Below, in pieces: positions 9,112 through 18,575 of a DNA stretch of 64,000 nucleotides (position 1 is its first letter; every line of letters starts with the position of its first letter). The stretch is taken from contig NC_017770.1 in assembly GCF_000242635.2 (NCBI RefSeq), positions 806,001 through 870,000 on the forward strand. The letters run 5' to 3'. The translations under genes and the position numbers were made by a program. The stretch is from Solitalea canadensis DSM 3403. Lineage in GTDB: Bacteria; Bacteroidota; Bacteroidia; Sphingobacteriales; Sphingobacteriaceae. Below the pieces are notes generated by a model. The model searched no databases. It was given only the letters and a program-made list of their open reading frames with translations, and had not been told where the DNA came from.

Positions 9112-9972
9112 CTATTCCAGTCGGAAGGTAATTACCACCATACCAACCTGTGTTTCTGGTCCCGAAGAGATCGCATTCAGTTTACATTGTAAAACTGCAC
9201 GTTCACATTTTTTCCAAAGTGCTACGTTCGAAATAGTAGTACCCCTTGCACCAGCTTTAGCACTTGAAATATTACCATCACGGTCAACAACTATTTCAAC
9301 GGCGATTTTACCATTTTGTTGACCATCATCGGTGATCTGCGGTCTTGATAAGAATTTTCGTCCGGAAAGATTTAAAGCAACACCGCCTCCTCCGCCACCG
9401 CCATTTCCGTCGTAATTAGTAGAATTCGGGTCGCCATTTATTTTACCTTGATTACCAGGTTCATTTCCTGTTCCATCTCCGCCTCCTGTACCGTTCTGAG
9501 TTTTTTTACCCTTGTACAAGGCATTTGCATTTACTTTGGGTGTTTGTTCTCTAGCTGTTTCCGTAGGACTTTTAGTGGTTGTAACCGGTTGTTTTGTTTC
9601 TGTTTTTACGACTTTATTTGGAGCTGTTTTTACTTCAGAAGCATCTTCATTGTCTTGTGTTACCAACGCATCTTCCTGTTGATTAGAAACAGTGGGTTTA
9701 GTAGGAGCAATGTCTTCTACTTTTTCTTCTTGTTGCTTATTAGTTGCGTTTGGTGAGATAGATGGCTCATCCATGCTAGTGTAATCAGTGCCCATACCAA
9801 CATCAGAAGTTCCATAGTTCACCACTATTCCCCCTTCACCTTCTTCTTCTTGTGGGGTATACGGATTGGTTATTCTAACCCAAAAGCATATAGCCAGAAA
9901 CACCATATAGATTCCTATGGTGATCAGAAATGCCTTTCCTGAATTTTTCTCTTCTATATGAGTTGATTTCAC
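9112..9972 (-). CDS. TonB/TolA-like energy transducer
   Basis: The 286-residue protein has one membrane helix near residues 14-33, a long acidic and Thr/Pro/Lys-rich periplasmic linker, a Gly/Asn-rich stretch ending in a run of seven Gly, and a C-terminal domain with IAVEIVVDRDGNISSA. This is the architecture of inner-membrane proteins that carry proton-motive energy from ExbB-ExbD to the outer membrane. The C-terminal domain resembles Bacteroidota TonB-family and AglN/TolA-like proteins rather than E. coli TonB. It follows exbD by 21 nt, so the three genes form one motor set. Whether the partner is a TonB receptor or a Tol-like envelope system is open. Confidence 0.85.
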   Translation of the reverse strand: MKSTHIEEKNSGKAFLITIGIYMVFLAICFWVRITNPYTPQEEEGEGGIVVNYGTSDVGMGTDYTSMDEPSISPNATNKQQEEKVEDIAPTKPTVSNQQEDALVTQDNEDASEVKTAPNKVVKTETKQPVTTTKSPTETAREQTPKVNANALYKGKKTQNGTGGGDGTGNEPGNQGKINGDPNSTNYDGNGGGGGGGVALNLSGRKFLSRPQITDDGQQNGKIAVEIVVDRDGNISSAKAGARGTTISNVALWKKCERAVLQCKLNAISSGPETQVGMVVITFRLE

Positions 9973-9993
9973 TATTATTTTTTATGATAGTAA

Positions 9994-10389
9994 TTATTTT
10001 TTTTGTGCAGCCACTACCAGTTTTAGCTTATGTCTGCTTGCGATATCCATCACATTAACAAATGGTTGTACTTGTGCAGCAGAATCAGCATTGATGATTA
10101 CAGTAACTTCTTCCGCTTTTCCTTCGTAGCTTTTTAGAATTTCTTCGAGTTGTGGCTCCGATACCGCTTGTTTATCCACAAAATACTGGCCATCTTTAGT
10201 TACAGAAACATTAACGTTCTTTTTAGGAACTGTTTGTCCCGTAGCTGCTTTAGGCAGCGTAACTTTAATTACATGTGGAGCTACCAGAGTTGAAGCCAGA
10301 AGAAAGAATAACAACAAGAAGAACATGATATCATTCAGTGATGAAGTGTTTACTTCGGCTCCAATCTTATGTCGTCTTCTTAAATTCAT
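9994..10389 (-). CDS. exbD: ExbD/TolR biopolymer transport protein
   Basis: The 131-residue protein has a short cytoplasmic N-terminus, one membrane helix, and a periplasmic domain ending VMDIASRHKLKLVVAAQKK. The motor aspartate is visible in SSLNDIMFFLLLFFLLAST. It forms the proton channel stator with the ExbB protein encoded just upstream; the genes overlap by 4 nt (ATGA), indicating translational coupling. Confidence 0.93.
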   Translation of the reverse strand: MNLRRRHKIGAEVNTSSLNDIMFFLLLFFLLASTLVAPHVIKVTLPKAATGQTVPKKNVNVSVTKDGQYFVDKQAVSEPQLEEILKSYEGKAEEVTVIINADSAAQVQPFVNVMDIASRHKLKLVVAAQKK

Positions 10390-11090
10390 CTTGTTGGTTC
10401 CTCTAACAGATCTATAAAGTCAATTGCATCAGTTTCCATTTTCAGAATAACTCTGTCAACCATCATTGTTAGGATATGGTGGCCAATGTAAGCAAAGATA
10501 CCAATGATCAAACCGGCAGCAGAGGTAATCATTTTTTCATATAAACCTCCCGATACTAAACCGATATTGATTTCACCTGCCAATGAAATATTATAGAAAA
10601 TACGAATTACTCCTGAAATAGTTCCCACGAAACCAAGCATTGGAGCAATACCAGCAATAATTCCTAAAATGTTAATATTTTTTTCCAGTTTGGATACTTC
10701 CAGCTTACCTACGTTTTCAATTGAACCTTCAATCTCCTTAATGGGTTTGCCAATACGTACCAATCCTTTTTGCAACATGCGAGCGATAGGCGTATTGTTG
10801 TTTTTACAAACGCTGATAGCAGCATCAACATTTCCTGAAAGAATATATTGACGAATTTGAATCATTAGCGATGATTCGGTTTTGTTTGCTTTGCGTATAG
10901 TAAAATAACGTTCAAAAAAGATAAATAATGCAAGAAATAATAAGATTGCTAACGGAATCATTACCCAGCCTCCTTTAGCAACCAAATCCATTAAGCTTAA
11001 ACTTTCCTGTTTAGGAAGTGTGTTAATTGGCATGTTTCTCATGCTATCAACTACGCGCTGTGCGGAATCCGTAATCTGTAATAAAAACAT
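10386..11090 (-). CDS. exbB: ExbB/TolQ/MotA-family proton channel protein
   Basis: The 234-residue inner-membrane protein has a first helix near 38-58, a cytoplasmic loop, and two C-terminal helices with GIIAGIAPMLGFVGTISGVI and the conserved glycine-rich region, which place it in the MotA/TolQ/ExbB family. It energises the TonB-like protein through ExbD. The upstream neighbours (HU-domain protein, outer-membrane barrel, TPR protein) make a Tol-like envelope role as plausible as nutrient uptake. The ATG at 11090 lies 56 nt after the HU-domain gene. Confidence 0.92.
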   Translation of the reverse strand: MFLLQITDSAQRVVDSMRNMPINTLPKQESLSLMDLVAKGGWVMIPLAILLFLALFIFFERYFTIRKANKTESSLMIQIRQYILSGNVDAAISVCKNNNTPIARMLQKGLVRIGKPIKEIEGSIENVGKLEVSKLEKNINILGIIAGIAPMLGFVGTISGVIRIFYNISLAGEINIGLVSGGLYEKMITSAAGLIIGIFAYIGHHILTMMVDRVILKMETDAIDFIDLLEEPTR

Positions 11091-11146
11091 AGTCTATATT
11101 TAATGATGCGTTATCAACGCCATCTGCTTCTTTCTTATATTAATAA

Positions 11147-11734
11147 TTATTGTACGTTTTGCAAATAATACTGAACTCCTAGTAACAATATAAGTGAGAG
11201 GATGATGATGATCCCAAGTGATATGAGTAACCATTTCCAAACATTCCTTTCTTGCTTTTCCACCGGAGCAGCAGAGCTAATTCTTCTTTCCGTTGCTAAT
11301 GATCCTTTATGAGGGTCAACCGGACGAGAAGTTATTTCAGACAACCCATAATTATCTTTATTTAAAACAAAACCGTCGATAGTTTTAAAAGTAATATTAG
11401 CCATCTGGTCACTAACAAGCTTACCTATGCCTGGTAAATCAAATTCGTGATTCCTGCTTAATTCCTGTTTTACTTTGATAATAAATTTTTGTAACTCATA
11501 CTCGGCCATATGGGTTGATAGATTCTCACCTAAAGCAATTTCATTACGCAATAATCCATCGTCCGATAATCGGTGAGGATTAAATGTTACTGAAACGTTT
11601 GAAGGATAAAATGTAGTATTATCGTAATGATATTTAGTTTCTGTTTTGCTTAAATAAAGGCCTCCAACACTCGGAATGGTTACTTCATTATTACGCTCCA
11701 GTAACGTGATAATATGTTTAGTTATTTCTGTCAT
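11147..11734 (-). CDS. HU-CCDC81-like domain protein with C-terminal membrane anchor
   Basis: The 195-residue protein has an N-terminal part (about 1-130) resembling the paired HU-CCDC81 domains of Bacteroidota: ITKHIITLLERNNEVTIPSV, then FNPHRLSDDGLL and FDLPGIGKL. A linker follows, then one strong helix at about 167-192, leaving only a few residues outside. Related proteins usually end in a periplasmic peptidoglycan-binding SPOR domain, which is absent here. The topology suggests a cytoplasmic HU-like domain tethered to the inner membrane. The gene lies 7 nt after the outer-membrane barrel gene and 56 nt before exbB. Whether it binds DNA or a protein is unknown. Confidence 0.72.
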   Translation of the reverse strand: MTEITKHIITLLERNNEVTIPSVGGLYLSKTETKYHYDNTTFYPSNVSVTFNPHRLSDDGLLRNEIALGENLSTHMAEYELQKFIIKVKQELSRNHEFDLPGIGKLVSDQMANITFKTIDGFVLNKDNYGLSEITSRPVDPHKGSLATERRISSAAPVEKQERNVWKWLLISLGIIIILSLILLLGVQYYLQNVQ

Positions 11735-11741
11735 TTACTTT

Positions 11742-13394
11742 TTAAAAGGTTACGCTGATACCTGCAATAAAGTTAAAACCATAAGACGGATAATTTAGAA
11801 ACAGGTCGTAGTTTTTACCTAAAATATTGTTGGCATTAGCAAATACACCGAAGTTTTTATGGAACCCGTAATTAAAACCAAGGTTTAAGTCGGTATAACC
11901 GCTAAGCGTTCTATATGAGTTTATGGCCGGATCTACCAACGCATACTGTTCTCCTACGTTAAATAGATTGGCTGTAAATGAAAGTGTTTTTGTTGGCTGG
12001 AAAGTAGCCGACAGATCAACACGATATTTAGGAGTCAACCAAGGTTTTGCCATATTATCAAGGTCAAATGTATTATACAATGCTTCGAAACCTAAACGTA
12101 AACGGTCAGAGGCGGCATAATCCAGATTGGCTGTAATAGTTGTTTTCTTATTTTTCTCGCCTGCATAAATAACATGGTACTTGTTTCCATAAAATGGATT
12201 TTCTGTACTTGTTGCAGGTTGATTGTTGGTATAAAATGCTAAGCTATCGATACTGCTGTAAGCGAATTGAAACTTAAATCCTAAACCGGTAATAATTGTA
12301 CCTTTCAAACCTCCATAAGCCTTCATACGTTCATTAGAGTTGGCAAGATTAATATTGGCTCCCAAAAATGGATTGCGAGATGAAAGATCGCGAAGTGAGT
12401 TTTTTTGCAGGTCACCGGTTAATCCTCCATATAAACTTAGGTATTTTTCAATAGCCTGTAACTCAGCATACAAATTAGGGTACACTTTAAAAGTACTATT
12501 GTCGCCAAAATTAGCAACCAGGTTTAAACCCAATTTAGTTTGTAAGCGTTCTTTGTTAAGTGTAATATAAGGATTTACCCGGAAGAAATGATTTTTGTAT
12601 TGTCCGGCATCTTTATAATTATTCATATCCAGGTTTACAGCCACTGCTCCTCCAAACGTACCGAAATCATTGCCTAATAATCCGTTAAGGTAAAGGTTGT
12701 TTTCTTTTGCAGTATAGTTATCAGAGAAGGCATAACCACCTAATTTTACCGCGTAAGAAAGGGTTTTGTTCGGATCGATATTGCTTGCAAGTTCTACTTC
12801 AGCATTAAAGTTGTTAAACTTATGCAATACATCTTCTTTCTTGAATGATACCGTATCTGGATATCCGTAGAAATAATTATTATTCTGTCGGTAATTTATT
12901 GTTGCAGTTGTGGTAAATGAGTCATTGATAAATTTACCATACAATCCCACGTTGTTTTTCGAATAATTCTGGTTATGTAACTCACCTTTTGCAGAATACG
13001 CCTGATAATAAAAACCATATTGTTCGGTAGGAGATTGGGCGCTATTGAAATAAAACTCACCTAAAATACCAGACACGTTACCTGCGCCTAATTTTGCATA
13101 GAATAAAGGTAATATCGCATTGGCCTCCGACGGAATTGCCTGAGGGTTTACTTTGTTTACGTTTCCGTTTTGTGTAAACTGACGGTCGAATTGGGTATAC
13201 TGAAGAACTGGTTTTGCCGTATTGTCGTCGTTGAAGTCGGGGTTGCGACGAATTTTAATCGCATCACCCAGTACTGGCTTATATGGACGAACAACATCAA
13301 TTTCTTCTTCCAGCTTTTTCTGTGCAAAACCATTGGTTGCAGACAGTAAAAACGACCCGATAAGAACTATATATATATTAGAATTAAACTTCAT
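11742..13394 (-). CDS. Outer-membrane beta-barrel protein, TonB-receptor-like without plug
   Basis: The 550-residue protein has a signal peptide (cleavage near FAQ, residue 24) and a charged N-terminal strip (KKLEEEIDVVRPYKPVLGDA), then a long series of alternating amphipathic strands ending in the C-terminal phenylalanine (GISVTF) used for BAM insertion. The barrel resembles TonB-dependent receptors, with no plug or TonB-box domain that I can recognise. It overlaps neither neighbour: the TPR gene ends 8 nt before it and the HU-domain gene starts 7 nt after it. The conserved operon suggests an outer-membrane partner of the TPR protein and motor; the substrate is unknown. Confidence 0.8.
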   Translation of the reverse strand: MKFNSNIYIVLIGSFLLSATNGFAQKKLEEEIDVVRPYKPVLGDAIKIRRNPDFNDDNTAKPVLQYTQFDRQFTQNGNVNKVNPQAIPSEANAILPLFYAKLGAGNVSGILGEFYFNSAQSPTEQYGFYYQAYSAKGELHNQNYSKNNVGLYGKFINDSFTTTATINYRQNNNYFYGYPDTVSFKKEDVLHKFNNFNAEVELASNIDPNKTLSYAVKLGGYAFSDNYTAKENNLYLNGLLGNDFGTFGGAVAVNLDMNNYKDAGQYKNHFFRVNPYITLNKERLQTKLGLNLVANFGDNSTFKVYPNLYAELQAIEKYLSLYGGLTGDLQKNSLRDLSSRNPFLGANINLANSNERMKAYGGLKGTIITGLGFKFQFAYSSIDSLAFYTNNQPATSTENPFYGNKYHVIYAGEKNKKTTITANLDYAASDRLRLGFEALYNTFDLDNMAKPWLTPKYRVDLSATFQPTKTLSFTANLFNVGEQYALVDPAINSYRTLSGYTDLNLGFNYGFHKNFGVFANANNILGKNYDLFLNYPSYGFNFIAGISVTF

Positions 13395-13402
13395 TTTCGT
13401 TA

Positions 13403-16400
13403 CTATTTACTTGAGCGATTAATTTTAGCCAATTTGTCTTTTGCCGTTGGGATGATATCATCATCGGTTTCATAATTATCGATGATACTTTGCAATGTAC
13501 TTTTTGCCTGAAATGTATCTCCCTGTTTGTAATAGTTGTCGGCAAGTAAAAGGAAACTTTTGGCCACCCAATAGTCGTGATTAGAAAGATTGTCAATCAC
13601 TTCAAAACAAGTTTTCTGCGATTGTTTATACTGACCTTTCGTGTATTGTAATAAAGCAGTTAAATATTTTGCTTCAGCTGCATTAACAGACTTAGTTGAC
13701 GTTGATACATTAGCCAGCGATTTTGTAGCGGTTGCGGTATCTCCTTTAGCCAAATAAGCTTTTGCAGAGAATAGGTTCGCGGCATTAATCTCTTCCAAAG
13801 GCATTTTATCAAAATTGATGACTTTGTTAGCGTAGTACAGGGTTGAATCTGCATTTTCCTCTGCATTATTTACGCGCATTAGTCCAACAACTGCATAACC
13901 ATAGTTTGCTCTGAAATCAGCACTTTCTAACCGTAGTAAGTATGGTTTAGCCGATTCGTAATCTTTCTTATCTAAATAGATTTTAGAAGCATTGTACAGT
14001 GATTTTTCAGTGAATTTGTTATTGCTCTTTGTAAGGATGTACTGATAATCCGGTAATGCTTCATCATTTCTTTTTTGCTTCATTAAGCATTCTGCACGAT
14101 AGAAATGAGCTTCATTAATGAAATAACCATTTTCGAATTCGCCAATATAAGTTCCGAAAGCAGGAATACTTTCATCGCATTTACCTTTTAGGTAAAGGTT
14201 ATTTGCAGCTTCAAAACTAATCGAATCTTGTGCACTTGCACTGATTGCAGCTCCCGGCGTGTTTTTAGCATAAGCTAAGAACTCAGCTGAGTTACCTTTA
14301 TCAACATAAATGTTTTTAATTGCTAATACGGCTTCTTTAGCCTCAGCAGTATTAGGATACTTAGCTACAACCGCTTTATAAGCAGCTAATGCATTATTAT
14401 CGTCATTGGTATTAAAATAAACCAAACCAATATTCAACATTGCTTTTGGTACGTAACTGCTGTTAGGGAAACGACGAATTAAATCGTTAAAGCCATTTTT
14501 TGCTTGTTCAAAATTATTGGCCACAAAATTGGCATAAGCCATTTCGTAAACGCCATCATCTAAATAGGATGAATTTGGATAGAGTTCTTGTAAAGATTTA
14601 AGCGAATAGATTTTTTCGTTCAACTTATTCTGAACACCTTGGATCATTGCTTTTTGGAAAATCGCATAATCGGCACCTGCAGCACCTGCAATAATTACCT
14701 TATTGTATTGAGCCAATGCTTTGTCATAGCTTTTTGAAACGAAATTACAATCACCAATACGTAAAATAGCGTCCATTGCCATTTTCTTATCGGCAGTGCT
14801 ACTGTTTACATAACGTTCAAAATATTCAGCAGCCTTAGTGTAATTTTCCTTCTGAAAATAGGCATAACCTAAGTTATAGTAGCTGAATTTATAAATAGGT
14901 AAACCAGCAACACCAGGATAGCTTAAGAAATCTTCATAAGTATTAATCGCATCATCGTATTTCTGTAATTCAAATAATGATTCTGCCTTCCAGAATAACG
15001 ATTGCATTTCAATTTTGCCATCAACAGGGTTGTTTAATGATTTTTCAAACAGCTCTGATGCATAGGCAAAATCGCGAGCGTTAAACACTTCCACACCTCT
15101 GTAGTAAGCTACTTTCTGGTATAACAAATCCGTATTTTCTTTACGTTTCTTTACGCTTTCTAATGTTTCCAGTGCTTCTTTATAGTTTTTAGAAGAAAGT
15201 AAAATTTCACCTAAAAGTGTTTTAGCCTCATCAATATTTTTTGAACGAGGGTATTTGCTTACAAACTCGCGTGTACCAGAAAGGCCCTGTTGAGCAAAGT
15301 TGGTTTCATAAGCAAGTTTTGCATAGTTTAACAAACAATCCTCGCGCACACCCTCATGATATGTTAATTTAGCACCTCTTTGGAATGCGGCACGAGCGTT
15401 CAGTTTATTTTGTTTAGCTAAGAAACTGTTACCCAAAGTAAGCATGCCATATTGCGCATAAACATCGTCAGTATCAATCAGGCGCTCCAATTGAGTAATT
15501 GCCTTATCATACTCTTTGTTTTGATAATACGTGTACCCGATTTGATAAGTATCTTGCGAAGTTTGATCAGCGATAGCAGATTTATCAGTTAAGTAAGTAT
15601 CAAAATTGCGTTGGGCAATTGGGTAATTTTTCTTGTTGAAATAAGCAGAGCCAACAATTTTATGTAATTGTGATTTATATTTTGTTGTTCCTTTAGCTAA
15701 AATAGGCTCAGTGAAGCTAATTACATCATCATACTTTTCATTGATCAGGAATATCTGAGCAGTGTAATACTGGTATATTTCAGCATATTTTGCTGAATTC
15801 TTGATCTTGTTTAAATGATTTAACGCTGTTGTATAATCCTTGTTAATATAAGCGATATGAGCAAAGTAATACGTTGCATCTTCGCTGTATTTGTTATTCC
15901 CATCTTTTACTTTGGCAAAATTAGCACGGGCTTTATTGTAGTCTTTTTGAATAAAATAGCAGTAGGCCGTTTTAAAGTTATATTCAACTTGATCAGTGGT
16001 ATTCAAATCAATTTCTTCAACTTCCGAAAACCATTTTAGTGCTTCACTGTAATTCTCGTTTTTAAAATACACCCTTCCGATCTGAAACTTGGCAGTTTTT
16101 GATTTTGGATGGGTAGGATAGGTCTTAATGAACGATAATAACTCGCTTTCTGCATTCTTATTGTTTAGTTCCAATGCACAAACAGCAGCATAATATTCTG
16201 CATTTACTTTTGTAGTACTGTTAGCACTAGGGTCGTAAATGTTATTATTGGTTGAAACAGGATCTGTATAAACCTGTCTGAAAAGTTCGTTTGCAGAAGC
16301 GAACTTCTGGCTGTCAAAAAGTTCCAATGCTTTTCGGTACGTATCATTGACCGTATACTCGGCTGTCGCCTGCGCATACGTTGAAGCAGTAAAAAAGAAG

Positions 16401-16438
16401 GATATGGATAGCGCAAATAGTACTGATTTTTTAATCAT
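13403..16438 (-). CDS. Large secreted tetratricopeptide-repeat protein
   Basis: The 1011-residue protein has a signal peptide (cleavage near TYAQ, residue 23) followed by about two dozen TPR-like helical pairs along its whole length, for example SEALKWFSEVEEI, NKARANFAKVKDG and TKAAEYFERYVNS. Several repeats resemble the outer-membrane lipoprotein BamD/YbgF type. There is no lipobox cysteine, so a periplasmic scaffold is more likely than a lipoprotein. It is the first gene of the operon running through the barrel, HU-domain, ExbB, ExbD and TonB-like genes. In Tol-Pal systems the TPR protein YbgF (CpoB) is linked to the motor, and this could be a much enlarged counterpart (inference). Confidence 0.82.
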   Translation of the reverse strand: MIKKSVLFALSISFFFTASTYAQATAEYTVNDTYRKALELFDSQKFASANELFRQVYTDPVSTNNNIYDPSANSTTKVNAEYYAAVCALELNNKNAESELLSFIKTYPTHPKSKTAKFQIGRVYFKNENYSEALKWFSEVEEIDLNTTDQVEYNFKTAYCYFIQKDYNKARANFAKVKDGNNKYSEDATYYFAHIAYINKDYTTALNHLNKIKNSAKYAEIYQYYTAQIFLINEKYDDVISFTEPILAKGTTKYKSQLHKIVGSAYFNKKNYPIAQRNFDTYLTDKSAIADQTSQDTYQIGYTYYQNKEYDKAITQLERLIDTDDVYAQYGMLTLGNSFLAKQNKLNARAAFQRGAKLTYHEGVREDCLLNYAKLAYETNFAQQGLSGTREFVSKYPRSKNIDEAKTLLGEILLSSKNYKEALETLESVKKRKENTDLLYQKVAYYRGVEVFNARDFAYASELFEKSLNNPVDGKIEMQSLFWKAESLFELQKYDDAINTYEDFLSYPGVAGLPIYKFSYYNLGYAYFQKENYTKAAEYFERYVNSSTADKKMAMDAILRIGDCNFVSKSYDKALAQYNKVIIAGAAGADYAIFQKAMIQGVQNKLNEKIYSLKSLQELYPNSSYLDDGVYEMAYANFVANNFEQAKNGFNDLIRRFPNSSYVPKAMLNIGLVYFNTNDDNNALAAYKAVVAKYPNTAEAKEAVLAIKNIYVDKGNSAEFLAYAKNTPGAAISASAQDSISFEAANNLYLKGKCDESIPAFGTYIGEFENGYFINEAHFYRAECLMKQKRNDEALPDYQYILTKSNNKFTEKSLYNASKIYLDKKDYESAKPYLLRLESADFRANYGYAVVGLMRVNNAEENADSTLYYANKVINFDKMPLEEINAANLFSAKAYLAKGDTATATKSLANVSTSTKSVNAAEAKYLTALLQYTKGQYKQSQKTCFEVIDNLSNHDYWVAKSFLLLADNYYKQGDTFQAKSTLQSIIDNYETDDDIIPTAKDKLAKINRSSK

Positions 16439-16693
16439 TTTGAATGAACTTTTTAATTAGAATGTTCAAAATCTAAAATTATTGTAATTGTGAACTTAAA
16501 AAGGCTTAGAGTTATTCACAGTTGTTGATATTTAACTACTTGTGTAAGCCGAAAGTTACATAGCAAATCGTTTACCTCTTGTTGAATCATCCTAAGTGCT
16601 TTACACTTAAAAAGATGATTTTTTGACACGTGGGAAATAAATACACATATCAGGGTGTAGGGGCAACAGCGGATGAAATTAAATGGCAGGTGA

Positions 16694-17626
16694 TTATGCC
16701 AATGGATTTTGGCTGGCCAATAAGTACATGACGGCCATACGAACTGCAACACCATTCTCCACTTGTTCTAATATGATCGATTGTTTTGAATCGGCCACGT
16801 CTGAAGTGATTTCAACGCCTCGGTTAATCGGTCCCGGGTGCATAATCGTGATCTCTTTATCCAATGAATCTAATAGTTGTTTATTCAAACCATACATCAT
16901 TGAATATTCGCGAATTGAAGGGAAATATTTGATATCAAAACGCTCTAATTGAATGCGTAGCATATTAGCCACATCGCACCAGTTTAAGGCTTTGACAAGG
17001 TTATGTTCAACTTTTACTCCCAGATCTTTAATGTATCTGGGCATTAAGGTAGTTGGACCGCAAACCATTACTTCCGCGCCTAATTTTTTCAAACAGAGAA
17101 TATTTGAAAGTGCAACACGTGAGTGAAGTATGTCTCCAACAATTACAATTTTCTTACCTGCAACATCTCCATATTGCTGACGAATAGAAAAGGCATCTAA
17201 AAGAGCTTGTGTTGGATGTTCGTGGGCTCCATCTCCTGCATTTACAATTTGTGCATTGATATGTTTTGATAAGAATATTCCTGCTCCGGCATATGGATGA
17301 CGCATTACAATCATATCCACTTTCATTGCCAGAATATTGTTTACAGTGTCAATTAATGTTTCTCCTTTGCTCACTGATGAAGACGAAGCTGCAAAATTGA
17401 TAATATCTGCAGAAAGTCGTTTTTGTGCTAGTTCAAATGATAGCTTAGTGCGTGTTGAGTTCTCAAAGAAAATATTCGCAATAGTAATATCACGTAAAGA
17501 AGGTACTTTTTTAATAGGACGGTTAATAACTTCCTTAAAGTAATCTGCAGTCTCGAGGATTAATTGGATATCATTTTCGGTTAGGTCTTTAATTCCAAGT
17601 AAGTGTCGGGTGCTGAGGTGTTGCAT
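16694..17626 (-). CDS. pyrB: Aspartate carbamoyltransferase, catalytic chain
   Basis: The 310-residue cytosolic enzyme joins carbamoyl phosphate and aspartate in pyrimidine synthesis. Carbamoyl-phosphate site STRTKLSFE, then HPTQALLDAFSI and the aspartate-site HPGPINRGVEI, are intact. It is the second gene of a pyrR-pyrB pair (94 nt apart). No regulatory subunit gene (pyrI) is next to it, as in the many bacteria where PyrR supplies the control. Confidence 0.96.
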   Translation of the reverse strand: MQHLSTRHLLGIKDLTENDIQLILETADYFKEVINRPIKKVPSLRDITIANIFFENSTRTKLSFELAQKRLSADIINFAASSSSVSKGETLIDTVNNILAMKVDMIVMRHPYAGAGIFLSKHINAQIVNAGDGAHEHPTQALLDAFSIRQQYGDVAGKKIVIVGDILHSRVALSNILCLKKLGAEVMVCGPTTLMPRYIKDLGVKVEHNLVKALNWCDVANMLRIQLERFDIKYFPSIREYSMMYGLNKQLLDSLDKEITIMHPGPINRGVEITSDVADSKQSIILEQVENGVAVRMAVMYLLASQNPLA

Positions 17627-17719
17627 TTCTTTAGTTTATTCTATTGGTGTTTTTATTCCGAAGCTGAGGCTACGGGTTCTATTCGTAAAAAATGGAGAAA
17701 CTCCTTTCAGAGCGTATAA

Positions 17720-18262
17720 TTATTCTTCAGTAATTAATTCAATTTTATCGTTATCGTCCGTCTCTTTCCATGAAACACGTACATTTTGTGATGCAATTGA
17801 ATCTACCTGAATGCCGATATAATTCGGTTCGATAGGAATTTCGCGTGAAAAACGGCGATCTACCAAAACCAGCAATTCTACCTTTTGGGGGCGACCGTAA
17901 GCTAGCATGGCATCCATTCCCGCTCGAATTGTTCTTCCTGTATAAAGCACATCATCAACAAGGATCACTTTTTTGCCCTCAATGATGAAGTTAATATTGG
18001 TTGAATTAGGAACTAACGGAGATTCACGTCTGCGGAAATCATCTCTGAAAAAAGTAATATCCAGGTTGCCAAAATCAATATTGGCTTTTGGAAGTATTTT
18101 CTTTAGTTCTTCATGTATGCGATTTGCTAAAAAAACGCCTCTTGGCTGTAAGCCAATAATTGCAGTATTAGAAAAATTAGTGTGGTTTTCTATCAACTGG
18201 TAGCAAAGTCGCTTTATCGTAAGGTCAAATTTAGGACTGCTAAGCAACTGTTTATGTAGCAT
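17720..18262 (-). CDS. pyrR: PyrR bifunctional protein: pyrimidine operon regulator / uracil phosphoribosyltransferase
   Basis: The 180-residue protein carries the PRPP-binding loop VILVDDVLYTGRTIRAGMDAM and the RRFSREIPIEPNYIG segment typical of PyrR. Gram-positive homologues bind UMP and the pyr mRNA leader to cause attenuation. Here no anti-antiterminator structure is evident in the short leader, so the role may be mainly uracil salvage, or RNA binding elsewhere. It is first in the operon with pyrB and has a clear -7 box upstream. Confidence 0.92.
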   Translation of the reverse strand: MLHKQLLSSPKFDLTIKRLCYQLIENHTNFSNTAIIGLQPRGVFLANRIHEELKKILPKANIDFGNLDITFFRDDFRRRESPLVPNSTNINFIIEGKKVILVDDVLYTGRTIRAGMDAMLAYGRPQKVELLVLVDRRFSREIPIEPNYIGIQVDSIASQNVRVSWKETDDNDKIELITEE

Positions 18263-18281
18263 TGATTGAGTTTAAATTGGA

Positions 18282-18289
18282 CAAAGATA
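18282..18289 (-). promoter_or_regulatory. -7 box of pyrRB (TATCTTTG)
   Basis: The minus strand reads TATCTTTG, 19 nt before the pyrR ATG, giving a leader of about 15 nt, too short for a classical PyrR attenuator. Confidence 0.7.
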
Positions 18290-18519
18290 TAAAAAATTAC
18301 GTGTTACGAATTATGAGTTTCGGGTTAATTTTAAATAAGAAGTTGAAAGTGATGTAATACAATTTGTTACTAATTTGAGGTTGTGTGTTTTTAGAAGTAT
18401 AAAATAATTGATTCGTTAAGTTTTATTATGATAAACCTATTACACTCGAAGAGCAAATCCCACGAGAGAGGGTGGAAGGGGGCATTCATTTCGATACCTC
18501 TGGGGAATTTCAAAAAATA

Positions 18520-18547
18520 AAAGGCTGTCCTTTTTGGGACAGCCTTT
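18520..18547 (-). terminator. Terminator of rpsA
   Basis: An 11-bp stem AAAGGCTGTCC/GGACAGCCTTT with loop TTTTTG, followed on the minus strand by a T-rich tract. It lies 28 nt after the rpsA stop codon. Confidence 0.88.
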
Positions 18548-18575
18548 CGTATGCTAAAAAGAATTCAGCCTAAGC

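Larger units (their letters stand above)
18263..18575. other. Intergenic region between rpsA end and pyrR start
   Basis: A 313-bp gap without a gene. It holds the pyrRB promoter, a word-repeat fragment at 18299-18327 (GTGTTACGAATTATGAGTTT and onward) of the same kind as the arrays at 61973-62396, about 190 bp of AT-rich sequence with no recognised signal, and the rpsA terminator. Confidence 0.6.

Noticed and set aside
18263-18281. PyrR-binding attenuator before pyrR
   Set aside because: The leader after the -7 box is only about 15 nt, too short for the antiterminator and terminator folds.
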